Notes: generated by a model not told the origin, from the sequence alone. DNA of 64,000 nucleotides from an uncultured Saprospiraceae bacterium (GCA_937941095.1 CALDYJ010000004.1:22851-86850); one strand, 5' to 3'; shown: positions 27,625-36,513, counted from the stretch's first letter. Numbers and translations: made by a program.

Positions 27625-28014
27625 ATGAGTTTACATAAAGACATAAAACCAACAAAAGAATATTGGATAGATTCTGAAACTCCATGGGAACCAGTTGCAG
27701 AAGGATTATCAAGACAGGTTATGGGATATGATGGAAAGATCATGCTTGTAAAAGCAAAATTTGAAACTGGAGCAGTTGGGATGTTACACAAACATTATCA
27801 CTCTCAAGTAACCTATGTGGCAAGTGGAGAATTTGAAATGACAATTGGAGATGATGTCAGAATAATCAGAGCAGGAGATTCTTATTATATACCGCCGCAT
27901 GAAATGCATGGTTGTGTATGCAAGAGCCCTGGGATTTTAATAGATGTTTTTAGTCCTGCAAGAGAGGACTTTTTAGGTCACGAACAATTAGATTTACAGT
28001 CATGGCCGAATTAA
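27625..28014 (+). CDS. kdgF: KdgF-type cupin, unsaturated monouronate linearisation
   Basis: 129 residues, a single cupin domain. The metal site is visible as His55, His57 and Gln61 in HKHYHSQ and His92/His95 in PPHEMHGC. KdgF converts the cyclic 4,5-unsaturated monouronate released by alginate or pectin lyases into linear 4-deoxy-L-erythro-5-hexoseulose uronate (DEH). The position between PL17 and a uronate transporter fits this exactly. The 3' end overlaps the following MFS gene by 13 bases, indicating translational coupling. Confidence 0.92.
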   Translation: MSLHKDIKPTKEYWIDSETPWEPVAEGLSRQVMGYDGKIMLVKAKFETGAVGMLHKHYHSQVTYVASGEFEMTIGDDVRIIRAGDSYYIPPHEMHGCVCKSPGILIDVFSPAREDFLGHEQLDLQSWPN

Positions 28015-29321
28015 AAAAGAAAGTAGGGGGACTTCGTTGGTGGGTTGTAGGGCTGATCGCTTTAGCCACTGTTATTAATTACATCGATAGACAAGCCTTA
28101 GGAGTTCTTTGGCCAGATATTGCAGCCGATCTTTATCCTAATGAGAGTAGTGATGGAAGAAAAGAAATATATGGATGGATAACAGGCAGCTTTATTTTTT
28201 TCTACGCAATGGGTCAGGCATTATTCGGTAAAATCTTTGATTGGATAGGAACTAGAATTGGTTTTGCTATATCTATTGGCGTTTGGTCAATTGCGACAGC
28301 ACTCCATGCATTTGCCAGTGGAGCATGGTCTTTTGCCATTTTTAGATCAATTTTAGGAGTTGCCGAAGCAGGTAATTGGCCTGGTGCTGCAAAAGGAAAT
28401 GCTGAATGGTTTCCGACACATGAGCGTGCATTTGCACAAGGCTTATTTAATTCTGGCGCTGCTATTGGAGGAATTGTTGCTATTCCGATGATCGCATTCA
28501 TGACTGTTTTTTGTAGCTGGCAGATGATATTTATTGTTATTGGACTTTTTGGATTATTATGGTTGATTCCGTGGTTTCTAATCGTCAAAGCACCGCCAAA
28601 ATATCATCCAAATATTTCAGAAGAAGAACGAGAATACATCTTGAGTGGACAAAAATCTAATGAAGAATCTGAATTAATTGGTGATGAAGAAGAGGAATAC
28701 AATCCTTCCACTTCAGATTTGTTAAAACATAAAGAGAGTTGGGGGGTGATTATAGCTTCTGCTGCAATTGATCCGATATGGTGGCTTTTTATAGTTTGGA
28801 TACCAATCTACCTGAACGGGGTGTATGGAATGGATGTGAAAACCATTGGGATTTATGGTTGGGTACCTTATGTTGGTGCTATGTTTGGAGCATGGTTTGG
28901 TGGTTTGTTAGCACAAAACAGAATGAAAGCAGGTTGGGATGTGAATAAAACGAGGAAGTGGGTAATTACAGTTGGGTGTTTGATCATGCTACCTTCATTC
29001 TTTCTATTGATGAATTCAACCACTGCTACTAGTGGAGTCCTGATTATGGCAATAATTTTATTTGGATTTCAAACCTCTATTGGAAATGTCCAAACTTTGC
29101 CTTCGGATTTATTCGGAAAGAATACAGTAGGAACCTTAGCAGGTATTGCTGGAATGGCAGCAAAGTTAGGAGCGTTTGGGCTTACAATTTTGGTACCTTT
29201 GCTCACCAAAGGAGAGAATTATACACCTGCATTTTTAGTAGGTGCTGTACTTGCCTTCATTGCCTTGATAGCAGTTTGGGTATTAATACCAAGAGTGGAA
29301 AAAGTCAAGCCTTTATTCTAA
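28002..29321 (+). CDS. MFS hexuronate/DEH transporter (ExuT-like, ACS family)
   Basis: 439 residues with about 12 membrane helices. Family features include the N-terminal ATVINYIDRQALGVLWPDIA, the FFYAMGQALFGKIFDWIGTRIG loop motif and the GVAEAGNWPGAAK segment typical of the anion:cation symporter family that includes ExuT. An acidic cytoplasmic loop of about 35 residues (GDEEEEYNPST) separates the halves. It should move DEH or unsaturated monouronate across the inner membrane. Its start codon lies inside the kdgF 3' end, and it is followed by the reductase gene after 27 bases. Confidence 0.9.
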   Translation: MAELKKKVGGLRWWVVGLIALATVINYIDRQALGVLWPDIAADLYPNESSDGRKEIYGWITGSFIFFYAMGQALFGKIFDWIGTRIGFAISIGVWSIATALHAFASGAWSFAIFRSILGVAEAGNWPGAAKGNAEWFPTHERAFAQGLFNSGAAIGGIVAIPMIAFMTVFCSWQMIFIVIGLFGLLWLIPWFLIVKAPPKYHPNISEEEREYILSGQKSNEESELIGDEEEEYNPSTSDLLKHKESWGVIIASAAIDPIWWLFIVWIPIYLNGVYGMDVKTIGIYGWVPYVGAMFGAWFGGLLAQNRMKAGWDVNKTRKWVITVGCLIMLPSFFLLMNSTTATSGVLIMAIILFGFQTSIGNVQTLPSDLFGKNTVGTLAGIAGMAAKLGAFGLTILVPLLTKGENYTPAFLVGAVLAFIALIAVWVLIPRVEKVKPLF

Positions 29322-29348
29322 ATTAGAAAATGATAAAAATTAAATAAT

Positions 29349-30110
29349 ATGAATTTAAATGGAAAAATTGCAATTGTAACTGGTGCAACTAGTGGCATTG
29401 GTTTTGAAGTTGCAAAACATCTTGGTAAACATGGTAGCACCGTAATCTTAAATGGTAGAGATGATGAAAAAGGAAAAGCATGTTTAAAAGAACTAACGGA
29501 TCTTGGTTATTCTGCAGAGTATCATGGTTTTGATGTGACCAATGAAGAGCAAGTAAGTAAAAACATAAAAGATATTGGTGAGAAGTACGGCAAGATTGAT
29601 GTATTAATAAACAATGCAGGAGGTCTTGGAGGCCGATCTAGATTTGAAGTGATGACTACAGAGTTTTATAGAGGTGTTATGGCCTTGAATTTAGATTCAG
29701 TTTTCTTTGCTTCAAGAGCAGCTATTCCTTACCTCAAAAAAGGTACTCATCCAACTATAATTAATTTTACTTCAAACGCTGCATGGAATGCTGGAGGACC
29801 TGGTGCAGGAATGTACGGTACTTCAAAAGCGGGTGTACACACCATTACAAGAGCATTAGCGAAAGATTTAGCTGAATATGGGATTCGAGTAAATGCTGTA
29901 TCGCCAGGAACTATCGATACTAATTTCCACATTGGAATAAAATCTACGAAACCTGAAGTATTTGCTTCATGGAAAAACAATATTATGTTAGGTAGATTAG
30001 GACAACCAGAAGATGTAGCATCTGTTGTTGCTTTTTTAGCAAGTGAAGAAGCTGCTTTCATTACAGCTGAAACAATACAAATAGGCGGTGGTCAAGCTCT
30101 TGGTATTTAA
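29349..30110 (+). CDS. SDR oxidoreductase, probable DEH reductase
   Basis: 253 residues. Classical SDR motifs: TGATSGIG at 11-18, NNAG at 88-91, Ser142, Tyr156 and Lys160 (YGTSK). The NGR sequence after the second beta strand suggests NADPH as cofactor. In alginate pathways an SDR reduces DEH to KDG; its place between a uronate transporter and KDG kinase supports this role. Sequence alone would allow other glucose/gluconate dehydrogenase-like activities. Confidence 0.85.
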   Translation: MNLNGKIAIVTGATSGIGFEVAKHLGKHGSTVILNGRDDEKGKACLKELTDLGYSAEYHGFDVTNEEQVSKNIKDIGEKYGKIDVLINNAGGLGGRSRFEVMTTEFYRGVMALNLDSVFFASRAAIPYLKKGTHPTIINFTSNAAWNAGGPGAGMYGTSKAGVHTITRALAKDLAEYGIRVNAVSPGTIDTNFHIGIKSTKPEVFASWKNNIMLGRLGQPEDVASVVAFLASEEAAFITAETIQIGGGQALGI

Positions 30111-30130
30111 AATTAATACTTCAATTTAAG

Positions 30131-31165
30131 ATGAAAAGAATAATCACATTCGGTGAGATCATGCTAAGATTAAGTCCACCAGGATTTAAAAGATTTTCTC
30201 AGACCTATTCTTTTGATGTAGTGTATGGAGGAGGAGAAAGTAATGTTGCTGTTTCATTAGCAAATTATGGAATGGATGCTGCATTTGTTTCAAGGATTCC
30301 CAAAAATGATATTGGTGAATGTGCTCTCATGGAGCTGAGAAAGCGTGGTGTAGATACACAACATATTCTAAGAGAAGGAGAAAGATTAGGTATTTACTTT
30401 TTGGAAACAGGAGCAGTTAGCAGAGGGAGTAAGGTTGTGTATGATAGGGCGCATTCTGGGATGGCAACTATTGAAGCAGGAATGGTAGATTGGGAAAAAG
30501 CTTTGCATAATGCTGATTGGTTTCATTGGACAGGAATAACTCCAGCACTTGCTCAAGGTGCTGCGGATGCATGTCTTGAGGCTATCCAAGCAGCAAATAA
30601 AATGGGAATTACCGTTTCTACAGATTTAAACTATCGAAAAAAACTGTGGAAATATGGTAAGGAACCTATGGATGTAATGCCTGAACTTGTTGCTGGTTGT
30701 GACATAATTTTAGGAAATGAAGAAGATGCGGAAAAACATTTTGGCCTTCACCCAGAAGGAGTCGATGTTACTCATGGAGGTTCAATTCAAGCAGAATCTT
30801 ATCTTTCCGTACTTCAACAACTAATGAAAATGTTTCCTAGAGCAAAGAAGGTGATTACTACACTTCGCGGCTCCATCTCTGCATCTCATAACAGTTGGTC
30901 AGGGGTACTTTGGGATGGTAAAACCTTATTCAAAGCCCCAACGTATCAAATTACAGACATCGTAGATAGAGTAGGAGGTGGAGATAGTTTTATGGCTGGA
31001 TTGATCTATGGCCTCTTGAATTTTGATGATGATCAGAAAGCATTAAATTTTGCTGTTGCTGCATCTTGTTTAAAACATACCATAAAAGGTGATGCTAATC
31101 TAGTTACGGTTTCTGAAGTTGAAAAATTAATGTCGGGCGATGCATCCGGCAGAGTTTCAAGATAA
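30131..31165 (+). CDS. kdgK: 2-dehydro-3-deoxygluconate kinase (PfkB family)
   Basis: 344 residues. Phosphorylates KDG with ATP to give KDPG. Typical features are the N-terminal TFGEIMLRLSPPG, the substrate-site VVYGGGESNVAVSLANYG, and the C-terminal catalytic motif DRVGGGDSFMAGL with the GGGD anion-hole and base. It belongs to the larger Bacteroidota KdgK type. It stands 20 bases after the reductase and 8 bases before kdgA, so the two kinase/aldolase steps are co-expressed. KDG from both alginate and mannonate would pass through it. Confidence 0.94.
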   Translation: MKRIITFGEIMLRLSPPGFKRFSQTYSFDVVYGGGESNVAVSLANYGMDAAFVSRIPKNDIGECALMELRKRGVDTQHILREGERLGIYFLETGAVSRGSKVVYDRAHSGMATIEAGMVDWEKALHNADWFHWTGITPALAQGAADACLEAIQAANKMGITVSTDLNYRKKLWKYGKEPMDVMPELVAGCDIILGNEEDAEKHFGLHPEGVDVTHGGSIQAESYLSVLQQLMKMFPRAKKVITTLRGSISASHNSWSGVLWDGKTLFKAPTYQITDIVDRVGGGDSFMAGLIYGLLNFDDDQKALNFAVAASCLKHTIKGDANLVTVSEVEKLMSGDASGRVSR

Positions 31166-31173
31166 AAAATAGA

Positions 31174-31836
31174 ATGGATAGAATTAAAGTCGCACAATTA
31201 ATGGAAGATCAAGGTCTAGTGCCTTTGTTTTTTAATAGTGACATTAGCATTTGTAAAAAAGTGCTTAAAGCTTGTTACGATGGTGGAGCTCGATTAATGG
31301 AGTTTACTAATCGAGGCCTTTTTGCACATGAAGTTTTTTCTGAACTAAGTAAGTATAAGATAGAGCATCTTCCGGGTATGGCCTTAGGGATAGGGTCTGT
31401 TCAAGATGCGGCAACTGCAGCGCTTTTTATGCAATGCGGAGCTGATTTTGTGGTGACAGCTTCCTTAAAAGAAGATGTTGCAATAGCCTGCAATAAAAGA
31501 AAAGTTCTTTGGTCTGCTGGTTGTGGAACTCTCAGTGAAATATCCAAAGCTGAAGAACTTGGCTGCGAGATAGTAAAACTATTTCCTGGAAGTGTATATG
31601 GCCCTAATTTCGTTAAATCAATCAGAGCTCCACAGCCTTGGACTAAAATCATGCCTACAGGTGGTGTGGCACCAACAACAGAAAATTTATCTAGTTGGTT
31701 TAATGCAGGTGTAACTTGTGTTGGTATGGGCTCTAAATTAATTTCTAAAGATTTAATTTCCGCTGGAAACTTTGAAGAACTTCAGCAAAATGTAAAGGAA
31801 ACTTTGCAATTAATTAAAAGCATTAGAAAAGATTAA
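31174..31836 (+). CDS. kdgA: KDPG/KHG aldolase
   Basis: 220 residues. A class I aldolase that cleaves KDPG to pyruvate and glyceraldehyde-3-phosphate. Glu43 (LMEFTNR) and the Schiff-base Lys135 (CEIVKLFPG) match E45 and K133 of the E. coli enzyme, and PTGGV near 165 is the phosphate-binding loop. It ends the catabolic chain of the operon. An EF-hand gene follows after 10 bases. Confidence 0.95.
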   Translation: MDRIKVAQLMEDQGLVPLFFNSDISICKKVLKACYDGGARLMEFTNRGLFAHEVFSELSKYKIEHLPGMALGIGSVQDAATAALFMQCGADFVVTASLKEDVAIACNKRKVLWSAGCGTLSEISKAEELGCEIVKLFPGSVYGPNFVKSIRAPQPWTKIMPTGGVAPTTENLSSWFNAGVTCVGMGSKLISKDLISAGNFEELQQNVKETLQLIKSIRKD

Positions 31837-31846
31837 AGCTTTATCT

Positions 31847-32269
31847 ATGAAATGGTTTCTTTCCGTTTTATTCTTTCTACTATTTTTTGTTGCTTTTATC
31901 TGGTTTTCAGTAGGAAAAGATAAGTTTAATTCAATAAGCCTCGAAAAGGAAATCCTTCGCTTGAAAACAACTCAAAGGGTCATAGATGAAAATGCAGATG
32001 GTTTAATAGATTCTGCAGAGATTTCCAAATCAAAAGAAAGGCTGCTACTTTATGATAAAAATAAAGATGGGCGATTATCTATTGAGGAATTAGGTGGTTC
32101 AAAGGCAACTAAAGAGAAGTTGAGAGAGTTTGCAATAGTTAAGGCGATAGATGTAAATGAAGATGGGAGGTTTTCGAAAAAAGAATTGGAGCAAGCTGCC
32201 ATAAAAATTCTCGCTCTTGATTCGAACGGTGATGGCAAGATAAATGCTCAAGAGTCTTCAGGAAAATAA
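31847..32269 (+). CDS. Membrane-anchored protein with four EF-hands
   Basis: 140 residues. One N-terminal hydrophobic helix (residues 4-22) anchors or exports the protein. Four canonical 12-residue EF-hand loops follow: 47-58, 70-81, 102-113 and 125-136, each with Asp at position 1, Gly at 6 and Glu at 12. All should bind calcium, as two pairs. It is the last gene of the alginate operon, 10 bases after kdgA and directly before a terminator. Calcium gels alginate and activates PL6 lyases, so a calcium-handling role at the envelope is a reasonable guess, not shown. Confidence 0.85.
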   Translation: MKWFLSVLFFLLFFVAFIWFSVGKDKFNSISLEKEILRLKTTQRVIDENADGLIDSAEISKSKERLLLYDKNKDGRLSIEELGGSKATKEKLREFAIVKAIDVNEDGRFSKKELEQAAIKILALDSNGDGKINAQESSGK

Positions 32270-32270
32270 A

Positions 32271-32299
32271 AAAGCCAAAGTTTTACTTTGGCTTTTTTT
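32271..32299. terminator. Bidirectional terminator closing the alginate operon
   Basis: AAAGCCAAAG (32271-32280) pairs perfectly with CTTTGGCTTT (32286-32295) around a 5-base loop, with T-runs on both strands. It serves the alginate operon (+) and the dockerin-like gene run (-). Confidence 0.9.
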
Positions 32300-32310
32300 A
32301 TTTAAATGTT

Positions 32311-32943
32311 TTACTCACAAATTCCGTTAAGATTTCCGACTTTTACTCCTAAGAGTTTTAGCTCACCTTGAAGTTGTTGTTTAAAGTAAATTAACTCACC
32401 AAGATTTACATTGACGTTTGGATCAGCTAATACTTCATTCAATAAATTGTAGTCTACAAACCTCCAACTGTTATTGCTTTGGAGCTCTGAAATGAGACCT
32501 AGTATAAGTTGTCTCAATTGTAAGGCATCCATTGTACTGATGAATCCATTGTTATTAACATCTCCTGCTAAAGTGAATGCATACTCTTGAATTGGCGTGC
32601 ATTCAAGATTACTCAAACCTAAAATATGCCTTACCATCAAAACCAAGTCATAAGTTGAAACTCCGTTTAAGGGGTTAAGATCTGCATCAGGAATAAGTTT
32701 TATAAAAGTGATGTCATCAAAATTAACATTGCCATAATCTAGTGTAAAACAATCTCCACTTCTGATGGCATTTAATTCTACTGTTTGTTGGTCAGTTGTA
32801 GTAACTAAATATTTGATATTAATGGATGGATCAATTGTGCTTGAGTCATTGTTTGCATCAACAATGCATACTTGAGTCTGTTGTTGTTGAGAGAAGCATA
32901 ACGAAGAAAAACAAAGTATAATTAATAAGTTTAGAAATTTCAT
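32311..32943 (-). CDS. Small secreted dockerin-like protein 1
   Basis: 210 residues from the ATG at 32943; an upstream in-frame ATG at 32988 overlaps the preceding gene and spoils the signal peptide. Signal peptide 1-18, a short beta-rich domain (24-84), then two dockerin-type F-hand repeats at about 86-110 (DADLNPLNGVSTYDLVLMVR) and 127-150 (AGDVNNNGFISTMDALQLRQ). A C-terminal segment ends in LLGVKVGNLNGICE. There is no enzyme domain. It is one of three tandem paralogues downstream of a cohesin-like gene, so calcium-dependent docking to that protein is the natural hypothesis. Confidence 0.75.
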   Translation of the reverse strand: MKFLNLLIILCFSSLCFSQQQQTQVCIVDANNDSSTIDPSINIKYLVTTTDQQTVELNAIRSGDCFTLDYGNVNFDDITFIKLIPDADLNPLNGVSTYDLVLMVRHILGLSNLECTPIQEYAFTLAGDVNNNGFISTMDALQLRQLILGLISELQSNNSWRFVDYNLLNEVLADPNVNVNLGELIYFKQQLQGELKLLGVKVGNLNGICE

Positions 32944-32978
32944 ATTGTATAATTTGATTTTTTTAGCAAAATATAATC

Positions 32979-33611
32979 CTATTGACAAGCACCATTTAGG
33001 TCCCCAGTTTTTACGCCTAATAAATCTATCTGTGAATCCAGTTGATCTGAAGAAAAGCTTAGGTCTGAGACGCCGTTAAAAAGTTGAAAATTTTGCAACC
33101 AGTTTGGGGATTGTATACCTTCTTTGACTAATGCTAAATTATAGAAATTCCAACTTGTATTTGTAGGAAAATCGGCAATCACAGACATAATCAATTGTCT
33201 AGTTTGAACTAAATCGAAGGTTGTGATATCACCATTGCCATTGACATCAGCAGCTGTAAGAAAAGAAAAGTATTCTAAATCTGTCCCTTGAAATTCTTCA
33301 AGCCTTAAGATGTGTCTTCTCATTAATACCAAATCAAATGTACTTACACAATTTAATGGGGCAATGTCTCTTTCGGGAATTAATGTAAAATCTTGGACAG
33401 TGCTTAAGTCAATGTTGTCAAAATTTAAGGTGAAGCAGGCGCCATCTTTTACCGCATCTAAAATGAAATTACCATTTGTAGTTTTTACTTCATACTTTAA
33501 GTTTATTGCATTAATAAAAAGCTCGCTAGAGTTTTTTAGACAAACAGTAGTTTGAGCATTACCGATAAGAGTACTTAGCAAAAATGCAGATAGTAGCATT
33601 AAGTTTTTCAT
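32979..33611 (-). CDS. Small secreted dockerin-like protein 2
   Basis: 210 residues with signal peptide (MKNLMLLSAFLLSTLIGNAQ). Same layout as its neighbour: N-terminal beta domain beginning TTVCLKNSS, F-hand one at RDIAPLNCVSTFDLVLMRRH, F-hand two at AADVNGNGDITTFDLVQTRQ and the shared C-terminus LLGVKTGDLNGACQ. The second F-hand is near-canonical, while the first lacks one acidic ligand (Cys replaces Gly). It arose by tandem duplication with the genes at 32311 and 33689, 35 bases from the first. Confidence 0.75.
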   Translation of the reverse strand: MKNLMLLSAFLLSTLIGNAQTTVCLKNSSELFINAINLKYEVKTTNGNFILDAVKDGACFTLNFDNIDLSTVQDFTLIPERDIAPLNCVSTFDLVLMRRHILRLEEFQGTDLEYFSFLTAADVNGNGDITTFDLVQTRQLIMSVIADFPTNTSWNFYNLALVKEGIQSPNWLQNFQLFNGVSDLSFSSDQLDSQIDLLGVKTGDLNGACQ

Positions 33612-33688
33612 AAATAAAGTTTTAAACTGATATAGTTTGTATACAGTTAATGGTTAAATAATTAATTAGTACTAAGGACAATAGTATA

Positions 33689-34315
33689 CTAACGACAATT
33701 TCCACTGACATCTCCGAGTCTTATAGCAAGTACTTCAATGAGCGCAGGAATTTTGTTAGTGTTAATTATTAATTTATTATCGGTTTGTGGGAGGGATTGG
33801 TTCGGGGTGTTTAAATGATCTTCCAATTCAGTTTTTGGGTAAAATACCCATCTTAATCGTTCTGAAACATTGGTAAAAGTTCCATCTATGTATTGAGCAA
33901 TGACTGCAAGATCTAAAGTGTTTGCACCATTACTTAAATTTACATCCAAGGCTAATTGCTTTGCAAGTGATGCAATACTTTCATGGCCATTATTGTTAGG
34001 GTCAAGAAGTAAGCTTCTACTTAAAAGAAGGTCATTTCTACTTATGCACAAATGGTTTTCACTTGATTTTTCAGGGCGAAGAATGATCTTACTTAATTTT
34101 AGATTTTCATCCTTTGGAATACTTAATAAGTAGCAATTTTCAATGATACTTGCTTTCGAAGAATAAATGCTTCCATTTTTAAAATGTACATCATATTGCA
34201 AATCAATTTCTTTTATGCGGTATCCATCCATGTTTTCAAAACAGACCTTTGTCTGTCCAAATGCATTGGATAGAAAAATAAATACAATTGATGTTATTAA
34301 TAATGTACTTTTCAT
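33689..34315 (-). CDS. Small secreted dockerin-like protein 3, diverged
   Basis: 208 residues with signal peptide (IVFIFLSNAFGQ). It keeps the family N-terminus (TKVCFENMDG), the segment ALDVNLSNGANTLDLAVIAQY as a degenerate second F-hand and the terminal ALRLGDVSGNCR. The first F-hand has lost most calcium ligands (SENHLCISRNDLLLSRS). It lies 8 bases after the cohesin-like gene on the same strand, so the four genes are probably one operon. It could have changed or lost binding activity relative to its two paralogues. Confidence 0.68.
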   Translation of the reverse strand: MKSTLLITSIVFIFLSNAFGQTKVCFENMDGYRIKEIDLQYDVHFKNGSIYSSKASIIENCYLLSIPKDENLKLSKIILRPEKSSENHLCISRNDLLLSRSLLLDPNNNGHESIASLAKQLALDVNLSNGANTLDLAVIAQYIDGTFTNVSERLRWVFYPKTELEDHLNTPNQSLPQTDNKLIINTNKIPALIEVLAIRLGDVSGNCR

Positions 34316-34323
34316 TGCTTTAA

Positions 34324-36513
34324 TTAGTGTCGGATCAATTTACCTGTATCCAAAAGTTGATCTTCTAAACTTAATTGATAAAAATAAACTCCTTTGCTCA
34401 AATTGCTGGCGGATACAAAAAAGTGATCTTGGTTTCCTTGCAAGGTGATTATTTGTTTTCCATGGAGATCAAATATTTCTAATGTAGCAAACTGGAGTTC
34501 GGTATTATTAAAAGTGATCTTTGTTTGTTCTATGAAAGGGTTAGGGCTAGCTTTTAAGTTTAAGTTATTATTTGGCTTAGTTGAAGCAATAGAAACCAAA
34601 ACAAATTCTTCTCCTATAGTATGGAACACTTGATTGGTAATGATTGGCTCATTGAAATCAAAGTAAATTTCAGCTTGATTATAGATCATAGTCCCATCTT
34701 CTAAATCTTCTTCTTGTTCCAAGGTGAAAGAAACAAATCCATGAGAAGCTGCTTCATTTATATTACTGTCGGGCAACATGATGTTGTCAAACCTAAATTC
34801 GATAATGTTTTGATTGATGATTTCATAAGTAAAATGATGACTAGCTGTTCCTACATTAAGTGTCGCCAAGTCTAATTCGCTAGAAATAGAATCTCTCACA
34901 ACGATGTTGAAGGCTGTATCAGTTCCCGTGTTTTGAAACCTGATCTTATAGTCAAGAGTAGTATTGGCATTTAAATAATGTTGCTCTCTATAGCCTTTAG
35001 GGTTAGCAGCTTTGTCATTTGGGTCCCAAGAGCCTGTAACTTCTTCGCACAACCTAACTTGATTCGGTTTTGATCTACTGTTAGGAAACATAGTGGCAAA
35101 TCCATAAGAAATTTCACCGTTTACTCCCTGACCGCATTTTTCAACAAAAGAGTTAAGTAGGATAGGATATGGGTGACCATTAATTTGAGGAATTTCTAAT
35201 CTGAGTGTTTTGCCATCTGCAGGAATTTGTATTACCTCAAACTGTCCAGATTCTATCTGAACCTCTTGAGAGTAATGTGGCATGATCAAATCGTCTTCAA
35301 TAATAGTATAAGCAGTCGCTACGGACATGTCTTCATTTCCTTCATTGAGGATGGTGAAGTTTATGTTGTCACCTACACACTCACCAGAGACTCTTAATTG
35401 AGGGCCGTCCCAATTGACAATGCCGTCACAGTCCACTTCAGGTAAAATTTCTGCATCAATACAAAGCGTTTGTCCCAGTTCTGTAGCATCGCAATCTACA
35501 TTAACTCTGTAGTTAAATGACTTGCATTCATTTATAGTCAGGCTTCCTATTTCAAAACGGTATTTATTATCTCCTAAATCTGTAAATGGAATAGAAGAAG
35601 AAACCATGATTAGTTCTGGTGCAAGAGTGATTTCTGTATAAAGATCATCTGCTTCAATTCCATTGTTGCAAGCATTGACATAAATTGTATTATCAAAACA
35701 TCTTCGCAACCTTGGTGTCGACATTTCTAAGTTTAAAATTGGACAGTCTTCATTTATTTGAATGCTTATGTCATCCAAACTGTTGATGTTGCCATCTTCT
35801 ACAGTAAAATTAATGTTGTCTTCACAAGCTGTCCAAGTATTGGCAAAGTCTGGATGTAAAACCTGCAGAGAATAATTGCCAGGATTAAGTGTTGCTTTAA
35901 CATAACCTTCGCTGTTTGAAAATCTATACCAGGTTTGTGACCCATCCCAAATGGCAACTGGCCAGTCGTTTAAGTTTACATCATTGAGTACTTCGCAATC
36001 TTTATTTTCATCAAAGAAGATGCTAAATTCTACACCGCTTCCATTTTCGTTGACAAAACCTGAATTGATGTCAAAGTCAACTACACCAATATTTGAAATC
36101 ATCTCTTTAGCCAAGATGTTTTCATCGTAGTATATTTCAGTTTGCTCCACCTTAAGGACCTTAAATTTTAAATTGAGGATGGTGGATCCATCAGCCGTAG
36201 ATAGTGGAACAGAATTTTGTTCTGTGTAGGAAATTAAGAGTTGATCATCAATGAGGTTGTAATTATAATTTTGAAAAGCTAAAACTTCTGAAGTTAGGTC
36301 CACAAATTCTAAAACCTCTTCGTCAAATTTTAAACCCAATTGAAAACCTAGAATATTATTAAAGTTCTCAACACTTATAGGTACTTCAACTTCTGATTGA
36401 CCATATGAATCTTGAATGTTAAATACTACTGTATTTTGACCAGATATAGAGGTAGCCAAGCCAAGAATTAGCATGGCTAGAATCAAGAAGGGTAACTTGT
36501 AAGCTGATATCAT
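34324..36513 (-). CDS. Cohesin-like surface protein with T9SS sorting domain
   Basis: 729 residues. After the signal peptide (1-25) the first ~140 residues read as a cohesin-type beta-sandwich (EVEVPISVENFNNILGFQLG, then LKFDEEVLEFVDL and DGSTILNLKFKV). A SdrD-like/prealbumin-type segment (FDENKDCEVLNDVNLNDWPV), a DUF11-like conserved domain (YKIRFQNTGTDTAFNIVVRDS...YFDFNEPIITN) and a T9SS type A sorting domain (KASPNPFIEQTKI...GVYFYQLS) follow. It should be displayed outside the cell. It heads the run of three dockerin-like genes. The cohesin call is by pattern and needs a profile search. Confidence 0.75.
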   Translation of the reverse strand: MISAYKLPFLILAMLILGLATSISGQNTVVFNIQDSYGQSEVEVPISVENFNNILGFQLGLKFDEEVLEFVDLTSEVLAFQNYNYNLIDDQLLISYTEQNSVPLSTADGSTILNLKFKVLKVEQTEIYYDENILAKEMISNIGVVDFDINSGFVNENGSGVEFSIFFDENKDCEVLNDVNLNDWPVAIWDGSQTWYRFSNSEGYVKATLNPGNYSLQVLHPDFANTWTACEDNINFTVEDGNINSLDDISIQINEDCPILNLEMSTPRLRRCFDNTIYVNACNNGIEADDLYTEITLAPELIMVSSSIPFTDLGDNKYRFEIGSLTINECKSFNYRVNVDCDATELGQTLCIDAEILPEVDCDGIVNWDGPQLRVSGECVGDNINFTILNEGNEDMSVATAYTIIEDDLIMPHYSQEVQIESGQFEVIQIPADGKTLRLEIPQINGHPYPILLNSFVEKCGQGVNGEISYGFATMFPNSRSKPNQVRLCEEVTGSWDPNDKAANPKGYREQHYLNANTTLDYKIRFQNTGTDTAFNIVVRDSISSELDLATLNVGTASHHFTYEIINQNIIEFRFDNIMLPDSNINEAASHGFVSFTLEQEEDLEDGTMIYNQAEIYFDFNEPIITNQVFHTIGEEFVLVSIASTKPNNNLNLKASPNPFIEQTKITFNNTELQFATLEIFDLHGKQIITLQGNQDHFFVSASNLSKGVYFYQLSLEDQLLDTGKLIRH

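Noticed and set aside
28214..28588. A 124-codon frame opposite the MFS gene
   Set aside because: It is the complement of membrane-helix codons, with no start context and no family match.
34324..36513. A full cellulosome scaffoldin
   Set aside because: Only one cohesin-like domain is visible, and there is no carbohydrate-binding module or dockerin-tagged enzyme in the window.
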